DNA of 43,728 bases from Pseudomonas fluorescens (GTDB taxonomy: Bacteria; Pseudomonadota; Gammaproteobacteria; Pseudomonadales; Pseudomonadaceae). The notes under the pieces were generated by a model, which searched no databases, had not been told where the DNA came from, and worked only from the letters and a program-made list of their open reading frames with translations. The position numbers and the translations under genes were made by a program. Positions 1 through 10,600 of this stretch are shown here, one piece after another. The stretch spans positions 1-43,728 of the forward strand of contig NZ_VCNJ01000059.1 of assembly GCF_005938625.1 (NCBI RefSeq). Reading direction: 5' to 3'. How positions within the stretch are numbered: position 1 is the first letter of the stretch; the number at the start of each line of letters is the position of its first letter.

Positions 1-53
1 ACGCCGACATGCGATACCGCGTTGAACTCAGGCTCTAAAAAGCAAACAAATCA

Positions 54-446
54 GCCCCTCACCCCCCAAGAAAGAGGTGACTGACTGAGATGTTCGGGAA
101 AGCTTCGCCGACATGCGATACCGCGTCGAACTCAGATTTTGAAAAGCCCAAAAATCGGCCCCCTCTCCCTCCGAGAGACGGCTGGGCGGGCGGCGTTCCG
201 ATGAGGGGCAGCTCCAACACAAATCCAAAGCCGACCACGTCCCGCTCTTCACCACTCAATAGGCCGAGTGTCAGCTCGCCTGCTCTTGATCTTGATCTAT
301 AAGGCGACGTCGGAAGGCTGAGTGGAGGGATTGATCCGGGTGTGGGAGCGTAGCGACCGTTTGGCGAAGCCAAACACAGCGGGAGTAGGTGCAGCGAAGC
401 AAACCGGAGACGCTGCGCCCGGATCGATCCCGCAACGAAGGAACCC
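54..446. repeat. Left copy of dispersed repeat that also ends the window
   Basis: This stretch matches 43348-43728 in the same orientation, with scattered substitutions and small indels. Shared landmarks are a CTCTCCCTCC block followed by a G-rich arm, the phrase AGTGTCAGCTCGCCTGCT, a run centred on GACCGTTTGGCG, and the end GGATCGATCCCGC. It contains several short inverted repeats. ORFs crossing it in either strand are low-complexity and poorly conserved between the two copies, so I do not call a gene. It looks like one of the intergenic repeats scattered through P. fluorescens-group genomes (inference). Confidence 0.75.
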
Positions 447-594
447 CGAGCCCCAGCGAGCGGGCCGCACGTAGGAGCAAGCCTTTTCGGTTACCTTTTC
501 GGCGTTTGGAAAAGGTGACCCGCCGTCAGGGCGGAACCCTAAGCCGCCGTTACCGCAGCAACGGATATGCCCCCAAAACCAACCAAGAAAATGA
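447..594. other. Non-coding tail of the left repeat, with hairpins
   Basis: No gene is visible here. The stretch holds two inverted repeats: GGTTACCTTTTC near 490 against GGAAAAGGTGACC near 516, and CCGCC/GGCGG near 530. It directly follows the stop codon of the minus-strand hydrolase gene, so these hairpins could also end that transcript, but no clear T-run on the minus strand follows them. Confidence 0.45.
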
Positions 595-1551
595 TCACCC
601 CAACACCCGCTCCAACGCCCGACTCAAAGTTTCATGCACCCGCAAAACATCAGGCATCACCGAAGCCATCCGCAGCAAATCATGCGTCAGCCCCGGACAA
701 TGCTCAACCTCAACACTCAGCCCCTGCCCCCGCAATTTGTCAGCATAAGCCTGACCCTCATCAAACAACGGATCAAAACCCGCCAACAACACGATCGCCG
801 GCGCCACACCCCGCAGATCCTCCGCCAACAACGGCGAAAAGCGCCAGTCCAGATAATCTTCCGGACTGCGGGCGTAATGCTGATAAAACCAGTCAAGCGT
901 ATCGTTCTCCAACAGATAACCCTCGCTGAACAACAACCGCGAATCGTGCACGCGCGAAGCGTCGGTCACCGGATAGCACAACAACTGTGCCTTGGGTGCG
1001 ATGGCCACGGTATGCGGTTGCACCACCGCCTGAATCGCCAGCACCGTGGCCAACGTCGCACCGGCACTATCGCCACCAAACGCCACGCGCGAGGTATCAA
1101 GACCAAGGCTCACGGCGTTTTCCGCCAACCACGACAAAGCGTCTTCGCCATCCTCCAGCGCCGTTGGAAAACGATGCTCCGGGGCCAATCGATACCCGAC
1201 CGACAACACCGCACACGGCGTCCGCTGGCAAAACTCGCGGCACACACCGTCGTGAGAATCGAGGCTGCCGACGACAAAACCACCGCCGTGGAAATACACC
1301 AATACCGGCATCGGCGAGACCGCAGCGCTTGGGCGATACAGACGCAATGCCAACCGCGCACCATCACGCGCCGACGTATCGATTTCGCTGACCAACAGGT
1401 CTTCAGGTGCCGGCCAGCGCAGTTGCGCGGTGGTCTGCTCGAAAGTCGCGCGGGCCTCGCTCGGGGTCATTTGGTGCATGGCCGGCAGGCCGGCGTCCTG
1501 GCTGTCTTGGGCCAGGTCGAGGAAGGCTTCCAGATCAGGGTGTAAAGACAT
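595..1551 (-). CDS. Alpha/beta hydrolase, hormone-sensitive-lipase (HSL) family esterase
   Basis: A 318-residue cytoplasmic serine hydrolase. The oxyanion-hole motif HGGG is at residues 88-91, the nucleophile elbow GDSAG at 160-164 (Ser162), the likely acid Asp260 in AGFDPL and the base His290 in LTHD, which is the HSL (family IV) layout. The ATG at 1551 is chosen because AAGGA lies about ten bases upstream and because homology begins there; an in-frame extension to 1674 would run back through the terminator and into the end of the NRPS gene. It lies 76 bases after the last NRPS gene on the same strand, but an intrinsic terminator sits between them. Its substrate cannot be read from sequence. 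Because the last NRPS lacks a thioesterase, a role in hydrolysing or trimming the peptide is conceivable, but a general esterase is equally possible. Confidence 0.85.
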   Translation of the reverse strand: MSLHPDLEAFLDLAQDSQDAGLPAMHQMTPSEARATFEQTTAQLRWPAPEDLLVSEIDTSARDGARLALRLYRPSAAVSPMPVLVYFHGGGFVVGSLDSHDGVCREFCQRTPCAVLSVGYRLAPEHRFPTALEDGEDALSWLAENAVSLGLDTSRVAFGGDSAGATLATVLAIQAVVQPHTVAIAPKAQLLCYPVTDASRVHDSRLLFSEGYLLENDTLDWFYQHYARSPEDYLDWRFSPLLAEDLRGVAPAIVLLAGFDPLFDEGQAYADKLRGQGLSVEVEHCPGLTHDLLRMASVMPDVLRVHETLSRALERVLG

Positions 1552-1572
1552 CGCTAAAATCCTTGTATCGGC

Positions 1573-1602
1573 AAAAAAAGGGGCGCGCCTCGGCAGCGCC
1601 CC
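1573..1602 (-). terminator. Intrinsic terminator after the last NRPS gene
   Basis: On the minus strand a 7-bp perfect stem, GGGGCGC/GCGCCCC, with a nine-base loop is followed by seven T. It begins 26 bases past the stop of the third NRPS gene and ends before the start of the hydrolase gene, so most NRPS transcripts should end here. Confidence 0.85.
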
Positions 1603-1627
1603 CTCGAGATGACTGAACGTGCGGCGA

Positions 1628-4600
1628 TCAGCCCACGCGTGCCATGCAATGCTCGACCAACGCCTCCAGCTCACGCTGGTAATCGCTCATCAAGGCATCC
1701 ATAGTGCCGGCGCGATAACGCTGGCTGCTGTAGATGCAACGCAAGGCCAGCTGACCGTCATAGACCTGGCCGACAATTTCCAGCCAGTTACCCAGATTGG
1801 CTTTGAGGCTGTAGTTGTCACCGGTCTCTTCCAGCGCCGGCACCAGCAAAGCCTGCTCGTCGAAGCTTTGGTCGAATTGCCCCAGGTAGTTGAAAGTGAC
1901 CCGCGCTTGCGGTAGCTCGGCCAGTTGCCGCGACACCTCAGCCCCGGCCAGATGACGCAGCACGCCATAGCCGATGCCTTTCTGCGGAACCGCCGCCAAC
2001 TGTGCCTGCACATTGACGATCGACTGACCGATGTCGTCGCTGTCCGGGCGCAAGCGCACCGGGAACATGCTGGTGAACCAGCCGAGGCTGCGGCTCAGGT
2101 CGATCGACTCGAACAGGTCTTCACGACCATGGCCTTCGAGCAGAATCAGCGCCGACGGTTGTTGACTCCAGCGGCACAGGGCACGGCTGAGCGCCGACAA
2201 CAGCAGGTCGTTGATCTGCGTGCCGTACACCGCCGGGGCCTGTTTGAGCAGTTGTTCAGTGTGCTCACGGGACAGCTTGAGCCGCGCCTGCGCCTGCTGA
2301 CGCACGAGGTTCTTGCCGCGCAGGTTGTCGCACGGCAAGTCGACGCCTGGCTGATCCAGCTGCCCCAGCCAGTACGCCAGTTCCTGCTCGGCAATTACTG
2401 GCGCCTGCGCCTGCAAGGCCTCGGCGAACGATCGGTAACTGCTGCTGCGAATCGGCAATTTTGGCTGCAGCCCTTGCACGCAGGCCTCATACGCCACTTT
2501 CAAATCGTCGAGCAGAATTCGCCACGACACGGTGTCGACCACCAAGTGGTGAATCACCACCAGCAGGCGCGCCTGGCCATCCGGCAAGGCGACATGCATC
2601 ACCCGCCAGACCGGCCCGTCGTCGAGTTTCAAGCTGCGCTGGGCGAGGTTGGCCAAGGCTTCGACCTGCTCGCTGTTGTCCGCCTCGCGGCGCCAGAGCA
2701 ACGCTTCACCCTGTTCACTGAGGTCGCAGTAACGCTGCAACCAACGCCCGCCTTCGTGGGAGAAACGCAGGCGCAGCGAGTCGTGATGTTGCTCGATCCA
2801 GCCCAGTGCCTGCTCCAGTGCATCGAGGTCCAGCGGCTGGCGTGCACTCAACAGCAATGACTGGTTGTAGTGATGCGCCTCGGCCATGCCTTCGGCAAAG
2901 AACCACTCCTGAATCGGCAAGAGATTGAACAAGCCCTCGGCGGCCACGTGCGTGACGTCCGTCTGTGGTTGTGCGGAGCCCTCCTTCGCCGCCTCCTGCT
3001 CAACGATGCCGGCGATGGTCTGATAACGCATCAGGTCGCGCAGCTTGAGGTCCATCTGCAACGTCGGGTGGTTTCTGACGCGGGAGATCACCTGCAAACT
3101 CAGAATCGAGTCGCCACCCAGCTCGAAGAAGTTGTCGCTGATGCCAACCTGCTCGACCTGCAACACCTGCGCCCAGATGTCCGCGAGCAAGGCTTCCTGC
3201 TCGTTGCGCGGAGCCAGGTATTGCTCGGTTTTGAACTCAGGTTCCGGCAGCGCCTTGCGATCGAGCTTGCCGTTCGGTGTCAGCGGGAAAGCACTGAGGC
3301 AAACGATCTGCGCCGGCACCATGTATTCCGGCAGCGAAGTGCGCAGGCCCGCCTTGAGCTCATCGCCGATGTCTTCACCGGTCGCGGTGACCACATAACC
3401 GATCAGTTGCTTGCCAGAGGCATTGTCGCGGGCGATCACCAGAGCATCGGTGACCGACGCCAATTGGCGCAGACTGGCCTCGACTTCGCCCAGTTCGATG
3501 CGGAAGCCGCGCACCTTGACCTGATGGTCGATACGACCGATGTAATCGACCACGCCGTCGGCGCGCAAACGCACCAGATCGCCGCTGCGATACAAGCGTT
3601 CGCCCGCCGCGAACGGATTCGGCACGAAGCGCTCGCAGGTCAGGTCAGGACGGCCGTGATAACCCCGGGCGACGCCATAGCCGCCGATGTACAGCTCACC
3701 GGCAAAGCCTGGCGGCAGCGGGTTCAGATCCTCGTCCAGCACGTACAGCGAGCGTGCGCCCACAGCTCGGCCGATCGGCGCATATGCCGCTTCGCAATGC
3801 TGGCTGACCGGGACTTTCCAGAGCATCGGCGTGACCACGGTTTCGGTCGGGCCGTAGCCGTTGGTGAAGTACTGCGGACGCAGCGCAGCCTTGACCTGCT
3901 CGAAGGTCTGATCCGGCACCGCATCGCCGCCGAAGCAATAGATGCGCACTGGCGGCGGCGCGATACCGCTGGCCGCCGCGTACTCGGCCAGTTGCTTGAG
4001 ATAGGCCGGCGGGAAGCAGGCAATAGTGATGCCGTAATCATGCAGCGCCTGATAGGTCTGCTCCGGCGTCCACAGGCAACCGTCGCGAATCACCAGACGC
4101 CCGCCGCTGTACAAGGTGCTCAACCAGCGCTCATGGGCGCCGTCGAACGCGAACGACATGAAGTGCAGCTCGCAGCTGCTGGCGTCCATTTCGTACAGCT
4201 CGGCGATGGCCTGACAGTGCATGCTCAGCGGGCCTTGCGTCACCGCGACGCCTTTCGGTCGGCCGGTAGACCCCGAGGTGTAAACCAGATACGCCAGACC
4301 CTGCTCCTGCACCCAGCGTTCGGGAGCGTGGTCAGCGTAGCGGCTTTCGTCGAGGTGATCGATTTCCAGACGCAGCAGGCCTTGCGGCGCTGGCAACGTG
4401 CTGCGCAGGCTGCTCTGGGTCAGCAACAGCGCCATGCCCGAATCTTCGATCATGTACGCCAGACGCTCCGGCGGATACTCGATGTCCAGCGGCACATACG
4501 CCGCACCGCTCTTGAGCACGGCGAGGAAGCTCACCACCATTTCCAGCGAACGCGGCAAGGCCACGCCGATCACCACTTCCGGCCCTGCACCGTGTTCGAT

Positions 4601-7600
4601 CAGGCAGTGTGCCAGACGGTTGGCGCGTTGCTCGAGTTCGGCATAGGTCAGGTTCATCCCGGCGCATTGCAGCGCGATGGCCTGCGGCTGCTGTTGCGCG
4701 TGACGACTGATCAGTTCCGGCAGCAGCGCCGCTTGATGCGTGTGCGCCGGTTCAGCACTCCAGGCCTGCGCCGCTTGCCATTGCTCGTGGCTCAGACGCT
4801 GCAAATTGCCGAGGCGTTCGTACGGCGCCGCCATCATTGCGGCGAGGGTGTTTTCCATGGTCTGGCGAATACCGACAACGGCCTCGGCGCTGAAATGGCT
4901 GCGCAGGTACAGGTATTCGATCGACAACTCGTCACCGAGCATCACCGCCAGGTCCATCGGCACGTTGGTCACGCCGTGGCCGATGGATTTGCCGAAGGTC
5001 AGATCGGTGTCGTTTTCTTCCTGCAAGCGATCGTCGATCGGGAAGTTTTCGAACACCACAATGCTGTCGAACAGCGCCTGACCACCGAGGCTGGACCAGC
5101 GCTGCACATCGGCCAGCGGCGCCTGGGAGTAATCGCGAATATCGAGGTTGTAGGCCTGTACATCGCCCAGCCAATCAGCCAGACGCTGATCGGCTTGCGG
5201 GGTCTGAATGATCGGCAAGGTGTTGATGAACAGACCGAGCATGTTGCCGACATTCGTCAGACTTTCCGGACGCCCCGACACCGTGGCGCCGAAAGTCACC
5301 GTCTGCTGCCCGGTGTAGCGTTGCAACAGCAACAGCCACGCGCCTTGAATCAAGGTGTTGGGGGTGATGCGCAGGTCGCGACAGAACTGCAACAGCCGCG
5401 CGGTCTGCGCTTTATCCCAGTTCGAATAGATCGCATCGTGACCGGCGACATCGGCGCTGTGGCGCGGGTGCATCGCCTGGCTCAGTGCCGTCGGTTCGTT
5501 GACCACCGCCAGGCGCGCCTTCCAGAACAGTTCCTGGGCGTCCTGATCCTGCGCCTGCAGCCAGGCGATGAAGTCGCGGTAGCGACCGTTCTCGCCGATG
5601 ATTTCGCCCTTGGAGTAATACTGCAGCACCTCGCCGAACAGCCGCGAACTGCTCCAGCCGTCCATCAGGATGTGGTGGCTGGTCCAGATCATCTGGTACT
5701 GATCGTCGCTCAGGCGCAGCAGGGTCACCCGCAACAAACGTGCATCGGCCAGATTGAAACCGAGCGCGCGATCATCGCTGGCGAACGCGGCAATCCGCTC
5801 TTCGCTGGTCTCCTGGTCACGCCAATCAAGCACCTGCATTTGCAACGGCGCATGGCGATGCACCACTTGCAACGGTTTGGCCAGGCCGTCCTGCCAATGG
5901 AAACTGGTGCGCAGAATCGCCTGACGGGCGATCACGAACTCCCACGCCTGGCGGAAGCGCTCCACGTCCAGGCCCTTGATCGGCAGGCTGACCTGTTGCA
6001 CGTAAAGGCTGCTGCCGTTATCCGACAGCGTGTGGAAGAGCATGCCTTCCTGCATCGGCGACAGCGGGTAGACATCCTCGATCATGTCCGCCGGCACCGG
6101 CAACGCATCGAGTTGCGCCTGATCGAGTTTGGCCAACGGATAATCCACCGGAGTCTCGTCGGTTGACGACTCGAGCGAAACCACAGCGGCGAGTTTCTGC
6201 ACGGTCTGCTGCTGGAACAGGTCTTTGGGGGTGAAGCCAATCCCCTGCTGACGCGCGCGGCTGACCAGTTGAATCGAGATGATCGAGTCGCCGCCCAACG
6301 CAAAGTAGTTGTCGGTCACGCCGACCCGCTCGATCTTCAGAATGTCCTGCCAGACTTCGGCCAGTTGCTGCTCCAGCGGCGTCGACGGCGCGACGTATTC
6401 ACGTTGCGACTGGCTGACGTCCGGTGCCGGCAAGGCCTTGCGGTCGAGTTTGCCGTTCGGTGTCAGCGGCAACTGCTCGAGGAACAGCCACTGCGCCGGC
6501 ACCATGTATTCCGGCAGATGCGCCTTCAGCGCGGCCTGTAACGTTTCACGCAAGTCGTCGAGTTGTTCGAGGCTGAGGCCGCTATCACTTGGCACCACAT
6601 ATGCGACCAGTTGCTGACCACTGTGGCCATCCACCGCCAGTACCACGCCTTCGCGCACGCTGTCCTGAGCGAGCAGACGCGCTTCGATTTCACCCAGTTC
6701 GATACGGAAACCGCGCACCTTGACCTGATGATCGATACGACCGACGTATTCGATCCGGCCGTCATCGCTGAAGCGAGTCAGGTCGCCGGTGCGGTACATG
6801 CGCTCGCCGCTGGTCGAGAATGGATTGGGCACGAAACGCTCGGCGGTCAGCCCCGGGCGGAACAAGTAGCCACGGGTGATGCCGTCGCCGGCCAGATATA
6901 GCTCAGCCGCAACGCCCAACGGCGCTTGCTGCAATTGACCGTCGAGCATGTACGCCGTGGTGTTGACCAGCGGCCGGCCGATGTTCGCCAGACCACCGAG
7001 TTCGCGGCGGGTGCAGGTCGAATAGGTGGTGTCTTCCGACGGCCCGTACAGGTCGTAGACATGTGCCACCGCCGTCTCGCGGTAGAGCGTGTCGACCAGG
7101 CTCTGCTTCAACGGCTCACCGGCGAGGTTGATGATGCGCACGCCCGGCGGAATTTGCCCGCTGCGTTGCAGCGCGGCAATCGCCGACGGCACGGTGTTGA
7201 TCAGGCGCACCTGATCGCGCTCCGGCAAGTCCGGCAGTTCCAGGGCATTACGTGCCATGACGATCGATCCGCCGCGTGCGAGGGTGACGAAAATCTCCCA
7301 CACCGACAGGTCGAAGCACACCGACGTCGACGCCAGCACACCTTGCAGATCGTCTTCGCTGTAGATCTCGGCGGACCAGTGAATCAGCGCCTGCACGTTG
7401 CAATGGGCAATGGCCACGCCTTTCGGCTTGCCGGTGGAGCCGGAGGTGTAGATCACGTACGCCAGATTGGCCGAATCACCCCGCGCAGCAAGATTGTCCA
7501 CAGACTGCTCGGCAAATGCCGCACCGCCCGCCTCGACCAGCACCACGTGCGCATCGGTCTGCGGAAGTTGCGCCAGCAGCGATTGCTGCGTCAGCAAGAC

Positions 7601-10600
7601 TTTCGCCTGACTGTCGTCGAGCATGTAGGCCACGCGATCCGCCGGGTAATCCGGGTCCAGCGGCACATAGGTGCCACCGGCCTTGAGCACCGCCATCAGG
7701 GCGATCACCAGTTCCGCCGAACGCGGCATCGCCACGCCCACGCGGATTTCCGCGCCGACACCCAGCGCCACAAGATGATGAGCCAACTGGTTGGCGCGTT
7801 GATTGAGTTCGGCATAGCTCAGGGTGACGCCGGCATGACTCAGTGCCAGTGCCTGCGGATGCGCCGCCACGCGAAGCTCAAAACTCTGCGAGATCAGTCG
7901 CTCAGCCGGATACGCAGCCTGATTGGCGTTCCATTGCGCCAGGGTCTGGCGTTCGGCGAGCGGCAGCAGGCCAATTTCACCAAGCAGACGCTGTGGCGCC
8001 TCAATGAACTGGCGCAGCACTTCTTCCAGGTGCCCTGCCAGACCCAGCACGCTACGTTCGGCAAAGTGCTCGGTGAGGTAGTTGAAGTCCAGGTTCAGGA
8101 CGTCGCTGGCCCCGGCGATCAGGGTCAGACCGTAGTTGGTTTGCTCGCGGTGCTCCAGGCCGCCAAAACCCAAACCGCCCGGATTGGCTTCCAGCGCTTC
8201 GGACACCGGATAGTTTTCAAACACCAGCAAGGTGTCGAACAGCGCTTCGCCACTCAGTTGGGCCAGACGCTGGATGTCCTGCAACGGCGTCTGCTCGTAG
8301 TCGCGCAGCAACAGGTTTTTGTCCTGCACGCTGCGCACCCAGTCGCCGACGCTGAGCGTGGCTTGCGGGCTGGCGATCACCGGCAAGGTGTTGATGAACA
8401 GGCCCAATTGCTGCTCGATACCCGGCAGATCCACCGGACGCCCGGACACCGTGGCACCAAAGGCCACCGTGGCCTGGCCGGTGTAGCGCTGCAATACCAA
8501 CAGCCATGCGGCTTGTACCAGGCTGTTGAGAGTCACTTGCTGCTGACGGGAGAAACCGTTCAGGCGCTGAGTGAAGGCTTGGTCGAAATGCAGGCGATGC
8601 ATCTGTTTGCCCGGGCCCGGCACCGTTTGCCCGTGGCAGGCCGAGGCCAGTCGGGTCGGTTCGTCCAGTGCGGCCAGTTGTCCGCGCCAGAAATCCTGCG
8701 AGGCGGCTTTGTCCTGACCTTGCAGCCAGACCAGGAAATCACGGTAACGACCCTGCGCGCTTGGCACCGGTTGACCGGCGTAATCCTGCAATACCTCGCC
8801 GAACATCCGCGAGTTGCTCCAGCCATCCATGAGGATGTGGTGACAGGTGAAAATCAGCCGATGGCGATCATCGGCGGTGCGCAACAGGCACAAGCGCAAC
8901 AGCGGCGGGTTCTGCAGATCGAAACCGCGCTCGCGATCCGCCTGCGCCCGCGCTTCAAGCACGGCCGGCAGATTCGCCACACCACGCACGTCGACTTCCG
9001 GCATTTCCAGGGTCAACTGGCGATTGATCACTTGCAGCGGCGCATCGAGACCATCCCGGCCCCAGATAAAACCGGCGCGCAGCACTTCATGACGATCCAC
9101 CACGCGTTGCCAGGCTTGCTGGAAACGCGCCACGTCGAGGCCGTCAATATCCAGCAGCATTTGATAGACATAGGCACTGGCATCGGCGTCGTACAAGCTG
9201 TGGAACAGAATGCCTTGCTGCATCGGCGCCAGCGGATAGATGTCCTCGATGCGCTGGGCGGCCATCGGCAAGCTGTCCAGATGTGCCTGGGACAACCCGG
9301 CCAACGGCACATCCGACGGCGTCAAACCGCCACTCGGGTGGTTCAGGCAATGGTCGATCAACTCACCCAGCGCCACTTCATACGCGCGGGCCAACGCGTT
9401 GATGGTCGCCTCTTCGAAGACATCGCCACTGTAAGTCCAGGTCAAGCTCAGTTGGCCCTGATAAACCCGGCCATCGATGGTCAGCCAATTGGCCATCGGC
9501 GCGTTTTCATCCTGGCCGGCGCCCTTGTCTTCGGTGGCCGGCACCCACAGGGCGCCTTCGTCGAAGTTATTGTCGAACTGGCCGAGGTAGTTGAACGTCA
9601 CCTTCGGTTGCGCCAGACCGTTCAACGCCGCTTGCGACTCGGCGCTGCCCAGATGACGCAGCAAGCCATAGCCGATGCCCTTGTTCGGGATCGCGCGCAG
9701 TTGCTCCTTGATGCCTTTGATCGAGGTTTCCAGACTGGCGTCCGGGGTCAGGCGCACCGGGAACATGCTGGTGAACCAACCTACCGTGCGGCTGAGGTCG
9801 ACGTCCTCGAACAAGTCTTCGCGACCATGACCTTCAAGCTGCACCAGTGCGCTGTCGGTGTTGGTCCACTGACATAGCACACGGGCAAGCGCGGTCAGCA
9901 GCAGGTCGTTGACTTGGGTGCGATAAACCGCTGGCGCCTGTTGCAGCAACTGGCGGGTACGTTCGGCGTCGAGACGCGTATCGACACTGCGCTCGAAACG
10001 GTTGCTCAACTGGCCCTGTGGATTGTCCAGCGGCAGGTCGACCGACACATCGCGCAGTTGCCCGCGCCAGTAATCCAGTTCGCTCTCCAGTTCAGCGCTG
10101 CGGGCATGCTCCTGCAGACGCTTGCCCCAATCCTTGAACGCGCTGGTCTTGGCCGGCAGACGCATAGCCTGACCGCTGCTCAGTTGTTGATAAGCACGTT
10201 GCAAATCTTCGAGGAGGATCCGCCACGACACGCCATCGACCACCAGGTGATGGATCACCAGCAGCAGACGCTGAGTGGCGTCCGGCAAATCGACCAACAC
10301 TGCACGAATCAGCGGGCCATCGAGCAAATCGAGGCTGCGCTGCAAGTCCAGGCACAGCGCTGGCAATGCCGCACTGTCGTCCAGCGTGACCGTGCGCAGC
10401 AAGGCATGCGCCTGATCCGCAGGTGCATGGCGCTGTTGCCAGCCGTCGTTGGTTTGCTGGTAACGCAGGCGCAAGGCGTCGTGGTGGCGTTGCAGCTGCA
10501 ACAGCGCCTGCTCCAGCGGCGCCGCTTGCAGCGCGCTGGCCGGGGTCAGCAGGATCGACTGGTTCCAGTGGTGCCGCGCCGGAATGTCACTGTTGAAAAA

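Noticed and set aside
59..480. Minus-strand ORFs in the flanking repeats (also 43342-43684)
   Set aside because: Reading frames are not kept between the two repeat copies, composition is low-complexity, and there is no ribosome binding site.
2870..6166. Plus-strand open frame of 1098 codons opposite the last NRPS gene
   Set aside because: It is the reverse complement of a perfectly conserved NRPS reading frame. Its product is rich in His, Arg and Gln, as expected for an antisense shadow of GC-rich coding sequence, with no domain.
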